From NCBI GenBank assembly GCA_964304625.1, contig OZ199839.1, forward strand, positions 1,612,001 through 1,676,000: a stretch of 64,000 nt of DNA, given 5' to 3'. Positions 1 through 12,686 of this stretch are shown here, piece by piece. Below the pieces are notes generated by a model. It ran no database searches. It was not told where the DNA came from and saw only the letters and a program-made list of their open reading frames with translations. This stretch comes from Kudoa neothunni. Lineage: Eukaryota; Cnidaria. Numbering within the stretch: the first letter of the stretch is position 1; each line of letters starts with the position of its first letter. The position numbers and the translations under genes were made by a program.

Positions 1-2
1 AA

Positions 3-3000
3 GTGCTGGAGTCGCTACAACGTGTCACGAATGATATTTCAAATTTAGATCTCAATAATGTAAATTACAATGAGCCTATAAATAATATTGATGACATTAT
101 TAAAGAATCAACCCAAATGATTGATACTTACAAAGCGGAGCTGAAAGAACTTTATATTGAAAAGAACAAAGTACAATTTGAAGATACTGACGTTCAGAAG
201 ATCTTAAACTCTTTTGAAGAGGAATATTCAATAATAAACAGAATGAGTTTAGAGACGTTAAGTAAACCAAACACTCAACCTTATCAAGCTCTCAGTGCTT
301 CAATAAATGAAGAGATCTCCTTCTATAATGGCTATAAGGACAAATATCCGAAACTAGATTTCAACTCTGTGATTTCTAAATTTTACAATTTGTTCCTGGA
401 TTCCATTAATGAGGTAAAAGAAATTAAGAAACAAATTGATAATAAATTGAACACGATAGATACAAATTATGCACTAACAACTGAGACCAAAAAGATCTTC
501 GACTCGAATACACTTGAAGCTACTCGAATTAAAGAAGAAATCAATACATTATTTAACGCTTATGCCAATCGATTACATAACGTATGGAATCTTTCTGAAA
601 ATGATTGGAATAATCAACACCCCAACATTGATAAAGAAAGAAAAGATAAACTTGATGAAATAAAAACTAAACTACTGCTGTTAAGTGAAAAAAAACAATC
701 AAATAAGAAGTAACAGCGAAAGTGTGTCCACGTTCAAATCGAAAATAATATCTGCTGATAAAAATTTGTCAACTATTAAAGACAATTTCGAGTCCAAAGT
801 AAATAATGTAAAAATGAACAATAAGGAATTGGACAGTTATCTAAGTAAATATACGACGTGGACTGATAAGAATGAAGGAATTTCACCTGTATTGAAACAA
901 CTTGCAGGTGAAGTTGACGAATTTAATAAAAATTATCCAAATCAAGTGGAATCATTAAAATCACAAATAGAAACTACTATTGATTACAAGATTGGTTTAT
1001 TAGAAAATGAAAAAACTAACGCTATGAATATGAGAAACAAATTTTTAGAAAATTTGGGTGAGTTATCCCAGCTTTATGGACTCAAAGAAAATGATTTGAA
1101 CGATGAAAATAAAATTATTATTAACAATATCAAAGAAAAACTCACCACATTGGAAAATCATTGTGATAAATTTAAAAATATATCACTAGAAAAAAAGAAA
1201 ACATTATCAGCTGCACTTTCGAACTTAAAAAAATCGACATCAAATGATTCAATCAACATGGTTAATAAACTTTCAGCATATGAATCTAAACTCGGATGTT
1301 GTCAAAATGTGATAAATGGGAAAAATTGTGACAACGTAATTATGTCCACTGTCAAAGAATGTGAAAATTTGGTCGATAAATTTAATAATGAGGATGAAAT
1401 CGCTTCATTTAACGGTTTAAAATCCCGATTTTCGGAGTCACTAGAAAAGGAAAAACTTCCAAAAGATGATATATTTGGGGTTGATCAGATGAACGCTCTA
1501 AAAATTACAATACCTTCTATCGCTAATGTTTTTGATAGAATGCAGAACTCATTCCAAACACAATTTCCACAACGAAAAGTCCAAATTTTGGGCGTCGTAA
1601 ACGCAGGAGTTACATCTAAAATGAGCATATACAATGAATCGGTTGATAATAATATCGGTGCTATCACAAAATTGACAACGATATTAAAAGATCTACTTGA
1701 TCAGTACAGCGCCAAGATTGATGCTCATCAAAAGGTTTGCACTGGTTCTGAGAACATTTTCATCAGCGGGTCAGCGTCTGCTGCTTCGCTAGTGAAATCC
1801 ATTAGTGAAAATAACAAAAGTAATTATATTACACGGGTGATCAATAAAAACCCCACTGCATCAACATCACTGGCAAAGTATTCTGATGATTTGAATGAGA
1901 ACAAACGTTTTAGCATGTTCCACATCCAAGCTATAAAAATATTAAATAACGAAGTCCAGACGATTCAAGGAACTATAGAAAAAGCTGAAAATACTTATAG
2001 ATCCCTAAAAAACGAAATAAACTTGTTACAAACCCAGATAACTGAGTCAGTAAATCACGACAATATAAATGGAAAAAATGAATTTGAAAAATATTTGGCC
2101 GATATTCAGATAAAACTGGAAACAAAATATCATGAACTCAATCATATTACTGGCATATTAATATATGAAAAACATTATGCTAATCAAATGAAAATAAATA
2201 TTGATAAGAGTTTAATGAACGCTTCCTCCCAGATAAAATAATTTGAGGACGTAATCGCAAAAAATAAACAACAAAAAGACACACTGTTGGAAAACCTGAA
2301 ACAAATAGAGGAAAAATCAAAATGCATCAGTGCCACGTTTGGAACATTTTCCAATCTGGCAGGACAATTAATTTCATTAAAAAAACTAGTATCTTCAAGG
2401 TATCAATAAAAATTTGAATGGATTGAGTCGGAAAAGGATAATCTAACTAAATCCAAGAACTATAAATTGTCGCAGATAAAATCAAATCAAGATATAACAA
2501 TTGAACCATTAAATAAATACTTTAAAAAAGTTAATAATCTTCAATCTATAGCTAACAATGCTAGAATGGACCTACCCTCAAAATTGTTACAGATAATAAA
2601 AAAAATAACCAACTGAATGATGATATCAAATCTAAGTATGCATAATTAGTAATAAAATTACATAACAGTTTTTCGAGTGGGATTCACTATTATCGTAATG
2701 AAAAAAACAAAATAATGACTCAAAATAATATACTAGTACAACAAATCAACGGGCACCTCCACGTTGTAAACAGCATAATTGAGAAACTCGTTGGTTCAAG
2801 TTTGGAGGAACTATCAGAAGAATTCTTCGAAGATTCAGAAGCTAATAAACGGTCAGCGGAAGGATTTATTTTACAAAACAAAGATACAACATTCAATGTT
2901 TCAATGTATGAATCAAATGCGGACGAATCGTGTGACCTAGAATTTTCAGAAAGGATGGAGGATATTCCACGAGACATAATATCTATTGAAGAAATGTTCA

Positions 3001-3329
3001 AATTATTAGCCGATAAAAACAATAGGAATGATGTTGTGGGCCAAAATATTATAAATCAAAAACTAGAAAAACTGGAAAACATCGACAATCCAGAATCGGT
3101 GCCAGAATTTCCCAAAGAACTCCTTACAACAATTACGACTGATCGTGACGTTGTCCAAGGTCGGATAAATAATATATAAACATTAGATTTCATAAATTTT
3201 GTTATTTTCCTATTATTTATTATGATTATTGTAATGGGAATGCACGTCATTAGAAAACTTCGTCAGAAAAACAAAGAAAAATTATTATATCAAAAATGCG
3301 ACCAAGTTTACATTCCGGTTAAAGTATAG
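3..3329 (+). CDS. Large coiled-coil protein with C-terminal membrane anchor (5' partial)
   Basis: Function not recognised. Six exons join in phase into one open frame of at least 1018 residues: <3-679, 717-2209, 2279-2388, 2428-2585, 2669-3144, 3187-3329. The introns are 37, 69, 39, 83 and 42 nt with GT..AG ends, and each removes a stop or frame change that otherwise looks like decay. The protein is Asn/Lys/Glu/Leu-rich with long predicted helices, as in coiled-coil or spectrin-like proteins. The last exon encodes one hydrophobic segment (FVIFLLFIMIIVMG) followed by a basic tail of about 27 residues ending in YIPVKV. This is a tail-anchored layout like nesprins or golgins, but the Pro-rich end of a KASH peptide is absent. 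The true start lies off the left edge. Alternative splice choices exist for the first (28-37 nt) and last (27 or 42 nt) introns. I am confident in the gene and unsure of its role. Confidence 0.7.
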
Positions 3330-4596
3330 TATCCAACTGGTTTACCGGTTAAAAAATGTAGATTTTTAGTGCTTGAACTAATAATTATATATTTTCTGTT
3401 GTACAACTGTTTACCGGTCTTTGTTGTTTTTGTCTCCCTCCGCCATTTATTTATCTACAATCAATTAAATATTTCATATCAGTTGTTCATATATATATAC
3501 AGTCAAACGTGGTTTACCCGAATTCAGTTTAGTCGAACAGGAGGCTATCCGGAAAACTTTGAATTTTCTTTCAAATTCATATATAAATAAAAAATTTTCT
3601 TTTAGTCGAAACCTTAACAACCTCAATCCGAAGCAACTTGGGCTGGAACTTTGGATAAAATACTCGAAACTTGGACAAGCAATCAAGTATAAACTTAAAT
3701 CAAATAAATAACAATCAAATGTATCATAAAAATAAATTCAAATAGAAACATAATGGCATAAATAATATGGGGTAATTATAAGCCTGTGGCACCTAAAAAA
3801 CACCTCTTTGCACATCATATTTGTCGTTAATTTTTTGGCGATTCTTATATATAAAGTAAATAAATATGGAATGTAAAAATTCAGCTTCATGATATAACTT
3901 AATTTTAGCCAAATCCCATTTCGAGCAACATCGTCCCCATGTGTAATCTCTCTTTTGCTTGCTTAAACCAGCCAATTTCATTATTTGTCAACATAATTAT
4001 TTAGCCAACAAATGAGTTTAAATGCTCTATATAATGGTGTTTTATTTTTCAAACTGATCAAATCGATTTGTTCATACTCAGCCGATGAAATATGAATTTT
4101 ATTGATTTATTATATTAAAAAAAGATGACTAGTTTATAAATATTTTAGATAGAATTTATTCTCTGGTTAAACATATACGGATGAATCTGTTTGAAAATTC
4201 GGCCATGAAAAATTTTAATATTGTTTAATTTTGAAAGTCGGCGTTTTAATATGTCCATTATCCTATATAAAAATTATAAACTATCATATTTGTCAACAAA
4301 TAATAATTATAATACAGCAGTTATCAAAATATAAAATTGACAATTGTTAAATTTTTGTAGATAAATCTATTCAAGATATTTGTTTCTCACATACTTTCTG
4401 AATTACTCTATTTGAGTAAATGTAAAAAATCTGTAAGGTTAAAATAAACACTTTTTAATACTACTAGCACGAATTGCCTAGCGTTGCTTGGGGAAAATTT
4501 CGCCTAGTAACTTGTTTTAATAGCATTCAAAAAATATATTGAAAGTTCGAATTAACCCATAGAAATAAGATAACTAAAAAGTTTTAAGAAACATAC
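3330..4596. other. Intergenic; possible pogo-type terminus near 3500
   Basis: No coding region is supported. A TA followed by CAGTCAAACGTGG at 3498-3512, then TTTAGTCGAA-like sequence, resembles the terminal repeat of a pogo/Tigger element. I could not find the matching opposite end, so it is at most a solo remnant. Confidence 0.3.
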
Positions 4597-4600
4597 TTAA

Positions 4601-7600
4601 CCCTACCGGGACCAACCGAGGTATTTCGTGACCCCATTTTTCGTATTTTTTGATTTTTCTGTTTAAAAAAAGATTATACACGTCTCACAGTTTTTGTAAT
4701 CCAATGAAATGTAATGTTCAATTTTTTTTAAGTTATAACTTAAAAACTATCAAGATGATATGAGATATAATGATTTTAAGTTAACACATATCAGTAAACC
4801 TTGGCTAAACGTGGACATAATAATTTTATTTGTAGAATTTAGGTAGTGAAATTAAATAAAATTCATCTGAAATATTGAAAATTTATGAAACCAAGTATGG
4901 GAGGAAACATTTTGATTTTACCACTCACTTGTCGGGTGATTCCGAATAACTTAAGGGCGTAGTTGGGGTCGGAATACCGCGAGAAGTAAACATTAGGAAC
5001 GGATAAGTAAAATTACGCGGGCAATTCGAAATGAAATTTGTATTTAGTCATGTCGTATTACAAAGATCTGAATAAACTAATTGATGATAATGTAGAGACT
5101 GATCAAAGCTCCGATAACGACCTTGAATTTGAAGGTGACCTATCAGATGCCTCATATTATGAGGATATTGAGGAGGATTCAGACCCATGTTCTAATTCTC
5201 AAAATGATGATGAATGCCAAACTGAGAACGATAAATCAATGTCGAAATAAGGAGTTCTGTGGGATATTACAAATCAAACAAGAACGCGAACTAGAGTTCA
5301 CAATATCGTCACAAGTAACTCGGGACTTTTAGGTGATGCTAAAAACGTGAACAGCATTTCTGATTTCTTTCAACTTTTTATGTCTGACTCCATTCTAGAG
5401 AAGATTCTAAATTACACGAATAATTTTTGTGATTCCAATAGCAAGTATGGAAATGAAAAAAAATAACCATTGAAGAGTTAAAATCTTTTATTGGGATATT
5501 AATTGCTTCTGGGCGATGTAATGGTTCAAAATTATCATTAAAAACATTTGGGATACAAACCCGCTATTCAAACAATTTTTTTTTCTGTAGCCATGGCAAG
5601 AAATCGTTTTTCTCATATATATAGAGTAATACGGTTTGATGATAGACAAACCAGACAATTTAGATTTAATTTATCTAATGATAAATTCGAACCCATTCGG
5701 GAAATTTTTAATGAAATAAATGATTCTTTCAAAAAAAACTATTCTCCTGGTTCTCACATAACCGTCGATGAAATAATGGTGTCATTTCGCGGAAGATACC
5801 CGTTTCGAGTGTACATAAAAAATAAACCCGCTCGCTACGGTATGAAGTTATGGGTAGCCGCGGATGTCGAGACGTCGTATTTATTAAATATTAAACCCTA
5901 CACAGGTAAGATTGGAGGCATTAGAGATTCAAAACAGGGGGAAAAGGTTGTCAGGGAACTAAATGAAACATTTTTTGGATCAGGTCGTGGTGTCACCACT
6001 GATAATTTTTTTACAACGGATCTGCTAGCAACTTTCTTGTTAAAAAATAAAATTACATTAGCGGGCACTGTTAGGCGCAATAACACGTACATTCCTCGAC
6101 ATTTACTGAATTTTAAAAATCAACCTGAGCTTTCGTCCACTTTTTGTTTCTATAAAGACATAACAATGATGTCATATATCCCAAAAAAGAATCGGGCTGT
6201 TTATTTATTATCCAGTGAAATAAATGATGGTGAAATAGAAGCGGGTGTGAGAAAGAGACCAACAATTATTCTCCACTACAATAAACCTAAAAGAGCGGTT
6301 GATAATGGTGACAAAATGAACAGGTTGTACAGTTGTTCAAGATCAACTGGAGGGTAGCCTTTACGTATGTTCATGGATTTGGTGGATATATCAGCTCTCA
6401 GTGCTTGTCATATGGACGTCCAAATTCCCTGATTGGAGAACTAACGTTCGAAGTCGCAGACAACATTTCTTAAGAGATCTGTGTATCGATTTAGTACAGT
6501 CGAATGTGTTACTTCGTCAAACTGCGGGTTCCAATTATCAATCACACATAAAATACAGTTTTGAACTGTTTAACAAGTACACAAATAATAATGATATATC
6601 CGATTCGATAGGGTTGAATCCTGTATATAAAAGATCAAGGTGTGTGTTTTGCTCAAGAAATACTGATCGAAAAGCCAACGTAAAGTGTCATAATTGTAAA
6701 GGACCTATCTTCTCATCACACAGATTTAAAAAGAATGTTGCCTATTGTCAAACATGTAATGTAGATAGTGATTGTTATTTTTGCGCATAAATTGAACTAC
6801 CTTATTCTCCAAAAAATTTTAACATTAATTTTGAGCGACTATCTAAATAACTGAGTTAATTAAGCTCATATACTACCTCTTCGATTAAGGAAATTTTCTA
6901 ATAAAGGTACTTAAAAATGGTGTCGTTTATTACCATGTCTAACTCGAATAGAGTTAAATTTATATAATCTTATAAACTTTACATAGTTTATATGTATAAT
7001 AGAGTTTATTCCCAGTTTAAGAAAAGTATTTTTATTTCTGCGATCAATATAAGTGAATACTAACAATATTATTAAATATTTCTCCAGTTTTATCGAGATT
7101 TTCTTATTAGATTATTAACTTCTAAATAAAAATATATTTTTATTTCAATACAATTTTATTTCCGAGGATTTTCATCTTTGGTTTTATTACGCAAACATCG
7201 TTACAATTAATCATAGTATCCAAATCTCTAGAATACGCCAATCATGCCAATAAAATAAGAGTTACAATATATAATTTTAAACCAAATAATCAGTATTACT
7301 CCTAAATATAAATTTCGATGAAGGAAACTCTTTATTTTGGGAGGATATTACAATCTCACTTTAATCTCAGATTATTGTTAAGCTCGGCGAAGTTCTCCGC
7401 AAAATGTGCTTAATGGAGAAGCATGATCTTCTGTATTTTCTCTGTTTAAAAATTGTTTCAATGTCGGGGTTCCTTGTGAATAACTTTAAATATAAAAGTA
7501 TGGTGTGTTGTCTGGTATATATTAATGAAAATTTTTTGTTTTGACTCAAATTTTTGTGATTTTCCGATGAATAATTATTGTGATTTATATTGATGATGTA

Positions 7601-7766
7601 TTCGCTGTATAAAGTTCTAACAGGTTAATCTAGTTATATTAAATGCATTAATTATAAAACTTACTTAACTCGTCAAAAAAATGTAATAATAAGTAAAAAA
7701 TCACTGGGATCAAAAAAGACCCCGTTGGGAACACGCGTTTTTTCCATGAGCTCGGTCCCGGGAGGG
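4601..7766 (+). mobile_element. piggyBac element 1
   Basis: The element is flanked by TTAA at 4597-4600 and 7767-7770, the piggyBac target site. Its ends are inverted (CCCTACCGGGACC on the left, GGTCCCGGGAGGG on the right). Length is 3166 bp. It carries one broken transposase gene on the + strand, so it can only have moved with help from another copy. Confidence 0.9.
5050..6790 (+). pseudogene. piggyBac transposase, broken (element 1)
   Basis: The frame starts at ATG 5050 with the acidic Ser/Asp-rich N-terminus usual for piggyBac. It runs through the DDD catalytic core and ends in a Cys-rich zinc-binding domain at about 6635-6780. Catalytic Asp codons are seen in TVDE (5767), TTDNFF (6001) and AVDNGD (6301). 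The frame is lost at a stop at 5248-5250, at a poly-T run near 5575 just after the WDTNPLFKQ region, at a TGG-to-TAG change at 6355-6357, and at a shift near 6400. The protein core is otherwise well conserved, which points to a fairly young copy. Confidence 0.88.
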
Positions 7767-7770
7767 TTAA

Positions 7771-8239
7771 ACGATTCGGATTATGAAATTTAAATTATGA
7801 TAATTTTTTTTAAGGAGTGTTCCAATCCCGGCATTCATTTAAAAATTTCGTGGCTCGGCATTAATGCCTATATAAGTTAAGGTCAGCGTCATTAGTGTTT
7901 AAATTCCCGAATTATTTATATTACATTAAAGTGTTATCTAAAATGTTATTTTTTATAATGAGGATTTTTAAAAGTCGAATTCGGGCCTAGATCGAAAACT
8001 GTGTGCACCAGTAACTTTTTAAAAGATGAAAAATAGAATAAGTAATAGAGATAGAAGAAAACGTATGAAAATAATTGATATTGCTAAAATTAGAAGGAGT
8101 AAGATTGCAACCATCTGCATTGAATTTAATCACTGAAAGTTCAACATAACGGACGATTTCAATGAAATCTACGGACATGGTGCTTGTATTATAAAGATTC
8201 AATCCATCTGATGTTCGCATACACAATTAATTTGCTAAT
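7771..8239. other. Intergenic, nothing recognised
   Basis: AT-rich sequence between piggyBac element 1 and the next coding-like stretch. I see no gene, terminal repeat or RNA here. Confidence 0.3.
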
Positions 8240-8960
8240 AATGAAACAAATATAGACTTTTTGTTGCATTTAAAACCAGTAATAGAAACTTCACAGTATG
8301 CTTATCAAGTCATATACGTTAAAACTCAAATAAGGAGTGTATTTGCACAAGCATACAAGCAGAAACGCCAACATTATATAAAAAGTCAGACGATATCGCG
8401 TAATTTAAATTTGATAAAGCATATAAAGGAGAAAATTATACCGACATCACTCATTTTACGTGATAATTTTTATTTATTATTTTCTGGTATATTGTCTAAG
8501 TGTACACGAGCATTTAATTATTTTGATACACAGATTATTGATTTTTTCAATGTTGCTTCAACTAAATTTAGAAAAAGTTAAGTTGAAAACATTAATATAT
8601 CTAATGAATTCTTAAATAACTAATATATCGTTACTGGAATAGTTCTTCCTCATTTAAGGTAACATCGGGTTTTTAACTATAGAAGAAAAGACTAAAATAT
8701 AAATATTTTCAAAGATGGATTCATAATAATCTAACTCAACTTATGATAAATTGTTTATAAAGTGGTGTTGACAAGATATATCTCTTAGCTCATGGCAAAT
8801 CGGTACCATTATTCAATCAGGTATTCCTCAAGATTATAGAATGGTATCCCCTTTATACGCGATGAAATTTGGTTTTTGATCTCCCTCATCATCCTTGTAT
8901 AGTATTTGTGGTGGCACCATTCTGTACATGTCCCTTTGAGTGGTTGATCTTAATACCAGG
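8240..8960 (+). pseudogene. Coding-like stretch, possibly a decayed spliced gene
   Basis: An open frame at 8261-8581 (LLHLKPVIETSQYAYQVIYV start) is basic and helical. If short introns are allowed at about 8579-8640 and 8658-8689, the frame continues as KYKYFQRWIHNNL and then, past a stop near 8757, as HGKSVPLFNQVFLKIIEW with another stop near 8866. The composition looks protein-coding (CPFEWLILIP near its end), but the two stops suggest decay or a wrong splice model. I do not recognise the family. It ends where a hAT-like terminus begins (8957). Confidence 0.3.
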
Positions 8961-9910
8961 GGTGGTCAAAAATAAATTTTAATAACTGGAGATCACTTTA
9001 TATCTCGGCATACAAATTTTACATTAGCTATTTCGGTCGTAAATAATAGTAACGATAAATTTATCATACTTTTAAACATTAATATAAAGTTTAAGTTGGG
9101 GAATTTAATTACTGATTATAATGTCTGAATAATTATATTTGAAATCTCATAGAAGGCGTTCAATATTTTATTAAAAAAACTTTTCCTTATTGAAAGCATT
9201 TAGAATTTGAACCTAATTGTGTAGCGAATAACTGAACGCTTATTTAAATCACATATTCAGGTATAAAAAGAAATAAAATTAAACATATGTGTTTTCGCCT
9301 ATTATTTTATGCTTATTTTTTGAATGAATAATAACGGCCAATATAAATAATAAATTTTGACACACAAGATAATACATAAAGTAAATAAAATAACAGGACG
9401 ATATAATTAAGAAGAATTAACTATACCTTGTAAATTTGATGAAAAAGTGTGTATACAATTTTTACTACATAATCTTGTATTTGCTTTTAGAAATAATTGC
9501 GTTTCTAGATTTATGGGGAATACATTTGACGGTGGTCGTCAAAGGTATAACCAGCAAACCTAAATAATTTTCAAACCAGATTAGATGATAGAATAAATTT
9601 AGTGCCCATGTAATGAGAAATTTCAATTGTTTTTTTACCAATTGTCGGTTTCTTAGGGCATTAAATACAAAATAGTCGGATTCAATGCGAACCTCAGTTT
9701 CTTGTATTGAAATTTATTCGGACAATTTTAGATTGAACACATCAAGTTTTCCTTCAGACGTTAATTCATCAATTCTATCCTCTTTAACCTTGAAAGTGCC
9801 ATTTTCAAAATTCTTTGAATGTATAATATTTGGATTTTTACACGGAAGTTCATACCATATCGGATACTCTTCAATAACTTCGCTAAATAAATATCTTGCA
9901 TCTGTCATAG
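8957..9910 (-). mobile_element. hAT-like remnant
   Basis: CAGGGGTGGTCAAA at 8957 matches the start of many hAT terminal repeats. On the minus strand, 9908-9714 encodes TDARYLFSEVIEEYPIWY and then IIHSKNFENGTFKV, which resembles the region before the dimerisation domain of KRBA2/ZBED-like hAT transposases. No matching right end and no intact catalytic region were found. It is an old fragment. Confidence 0.4.
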
Positions 9911-10324
9911 AAATATCATCTTTTTGCGGAACAAAAGCTATTGAATGAAATTTATTTAAATGGAAACATTTCAGACAATTATAAATATTCCCTTGGCGTT
10001 AAAAGATAATCCATCATATTTTTTCGTAGACAGAAGCGAGTTAAGCTAAATAACACATTATCTTTTCGCACCTGCCAACAATTTCAACTTTATTAGAACA
10101 TCTCGTATCATTTCTTAGAATAAGTCACACATAAGTAAATAGCCCCAATAGAGCAGAAAATGTTCGATCCAAATTATATTGTATTAGAAATTTGTTTTCG
10201 TGAAAAGATATAATTGAAATTAATTCCAGTAAATTACATCAGCTACAATTAATTATTGAAATTTTAAAGTCTACTGCAATCAATCTATTTTTTTTTCTCA
10301 ATTAATATTTGACTATCCCTCAAT
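9911..10324. other. Unassigned, probably more decayed hAT
   Basis: AT-rich, with no frame or ends that I can support. It may be the upstream part of the hAT remnant on the minus strand. Confidence 0.25.
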
Positions 10325-10574
10325 GGGGGAATATACGTCTCACCAATTTCGGCCTTTTCTGCATGTTCGATATTCCCGATTTTATTCAAAACTTATTGTA
10401 AACGATTTTTAATTATTAAGTGAACAGAAAAAACTCAAAATTCATTCCCTACATAAATACGGAAACATCTGTCTTCGGGCAAAATCGTTACGCGCGCACG
10501 ATTTTGGCCATTTTGGTCTTTCCTTGGTTTCAACTCTTCTTAATCATTAAAACAACTTTTACACAGCTAGTTTC
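10325..10574 (+). repeat. Left arm of a long inverted repeat
   Basis: About 250 bp, starting GGGGGAATATACG and ending in CAGCTAGTTTC. It pairs in inverse orientation with 13724-13970 at roughly 80% identity by eye. The two arms enclose Merlin element 1 and about 1.2 kb of other sequence. They could be terminal repeats of a larger non-autonomous transposon or two inverted copies of one repeat. No target duplication was seen. Confidence 0.6.
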
Positions 10575-10715
10575 TTCTTATTATTATTATTATTTAAAAA
10601 ATCTAAAACGATCTATTACTGTTATGCATTATACACTTAAAAAGTTATAGGAAGAAAATGCAATTTGTATATGCCAGATTTCAATTCCTAACTCAACAAA
10701 TTTAATAAGATATTT

Positions 10716-12678
10716 GGTTAATGTTTACAAAAGGACGGTAGATAATCCCTTAATCTCCTAAGCTAAGTTGTAATACTTCAAGATAAATATTTAAGCTTGG
10801 GCGTATTTTATTGTATGCCAAATGCCGTTCGATTACCATTATTTCAATTTTAAAGATATTGAAAATATTGATGAACTTAATTATTTGACATCTGTCAATA
10901 CAAATATCACACAAAACCATTAATTGAGCTTCTCCAGAGGTTAAAATTAATTCCCACTGTTATGATCCATGAATGTGGGACTATTATGTTCTTGATTCAA
11001 AGGAACAAGCGTATGTATGAGTATTGCTTTTATTGTTCACCTTAATAAAAGAATTATCTACTAGAAAAAAAATCTCTTCGAGGATTCTAAACTGACTCTT
11101 TTCGATTATATATTGCGTGTGTTTTAAAATGGACACATTTGACATATTATCAAGAGAAGTAATCATTCGGTCAAGCAAAACAATTGTGGATTGGATATAT
11201 TTTATTAGAGAAATATTTTCAATCGCATTTTGGAGAACAAGGAACCAATAGATGGTCCAGGAATCAATGTTCAAATCGACGAGACCCATCTCGTCAAACG
11301 AAAACAAAATATAGGACGGATTCCTACCCACCATGATACTTGGATTGTTGGGAGAATAGACTCCAACAATAAGATTTTTTTGAAAAAACTTTAATAAGGG
11401 ACCAAGCAACCCTTGAGGACATGATTTGTAGAAATGTCACCGAGGGATCCCTAATTGTAACGGATGGTTGGCCTTCATGTTCACTTCTGACTGAATTGGG
11501 ATTTCAACATTCTGTTGTAATCCACAAATACGAATTTGTAAATTTCGGAAGGACTTCACCCAAACAAAATAGAGTCGACTTGGAATGCTCTCAAAAGATC
11601 CTTTCAACATGTCACTAATAAAGGGAAGACATGATTGATTCGTATATAGCTGCCTACATGTTTAGGAAAGACGAAAAAAATTCTTTTCTAAATTGCTAAA
11701 GGCCATTAGTAGCATATATACATTTTGAGAAACTATCATTGACTATTCTAAATTATTACAGTCGTCATTTTATTTTTTGAACTTTAAGTAACGCATGTGT
11801 TTTTTATTTCTTATGAATAAAACGATTTTTTCATATTATTAATTTATTAAGTACTTTTCTAAATCATATTTGAATATTTTATTAGTAAATTTCCAACGTT
11901 GTGAAAATTGCTTGATTTACGTATGAAAAAGGGAATTCATTTATAATAATAAATTTGATAAAAATAAATTCATATATTAAGTTGATATATTTTATGTACA
12001 ACTAATTTAACAATCTAAAAATTTTAAACTAAATAATTATAAAGTTGTTATTTGTTCAGCCAACTTGTAATAATGACAACAAAAACCATTTTGAAACAAA
12101 TGTTCTTTTATTTGTTGAGGTTTTAGAGATAAAACCTATTTATCTTCTTAAATCTGAATTAAGGGCATATGGGGAAATTTTATAAACTAAAAATCATTGT
12201 CACTTTTCTCAATAATTTCTTAAAGAAAATATTTTTAAATTAATGGATATAGAAATTGTCTAAGTTTTTTTAGACATTATATTCAGTCTAAAGATTAAAA
12301 AATTGTTAATCGAATTAAATAAAAGATTTCAACACAAATAATTACACAAAAATCTTAAAAAATATTTATATTATAGATAAAAACTAAAAAGAATAATGTA
12401 ATAGCGCGCGCTTTAATGAGTTTGATTCCGGTAATGCGGGTTAATCCCACGCCACAAATCGTTTTTGAAATTTACTTCTGTAATTTTTTAGTTTTCATAA
12501 ACACTTATAATTACATGTATTCTACTGGAATATGTATAACTTAATCTATTAAGAAATGTCAACAATATAAATTCTCGAAGATTGAGATTTTCAAATTAAT
12601 CGTACAATGCGAGTTTTTATCCCGGCGGCCGCATGAAGATTAAGGGATTATTTTATTGTCCTTTTGTAAACATTAGCC
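10716..12678 (+). mobile_element. Merlin element 1
   Basis: An 8-bp target duplication (AGATATTT at 10708-10715, AGATACTT at 12679-12686, one mismatch) flanks inverted ends of about 40 bp that begin GG(T/C)TAATGTTTACAAAAGG. Eight-to-nine-bp duplications and an IS1016/ISXO2-like transposase are the hallmarks of the Merlin superfamily. Length is 1963 bp. It sits between the arms of the long inverted repeat 10325-10574 / 13724-13970. Confidence 0.8.
10984..11640 (+). pseudogene. Merlin (ISXO2-like) transposase, broken
   Basis: DDE-type transposase pieces lie in order on the + strand: GPGINVQIDETHLVKRKQ with the first Asp at 11278, IVTDGWPSC with the second Asp at 11463, GFQHSVVIHKYEF, and HPNKIESTWNALK with the Glu near 11572. 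These match the Merlin core (QIDET, TDGW, HxNxIExxW). The pieces are in different frames and stops lie upstream, so no functional protein is made. The long minus-strand ORF over 10984-11409 is an antisense shadow. Confidence 0.8.
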
Positions 12679-12686
12679 AGATACTT

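Noticed and set aside
685-3179. In-frame TAA/TGA codons in the first gene suggested a reassigned stop code or a pseudogene
   Set aside because: Each stop lies in a GT..AG segment of 37-83 nt whose removal keeps the frame, and standard stops end all other genes.
3369-3590. Hydrophobic 73-codon ORF
   Set aside because: AT-rich intergenic sequence; it runs into the pogo-like terminus and shows no domain or splice support.
3793-3981. 62-codon minus-strand ORF
   Set aside because: No domain, no neighbouring exons in phase, low-complexity surroundings.
10984-11409. 141-codon minus-strand ORF
   Set aside because: Antisense to the Merlin transposase core on the plus strand, which has recognisable DDE motifs.
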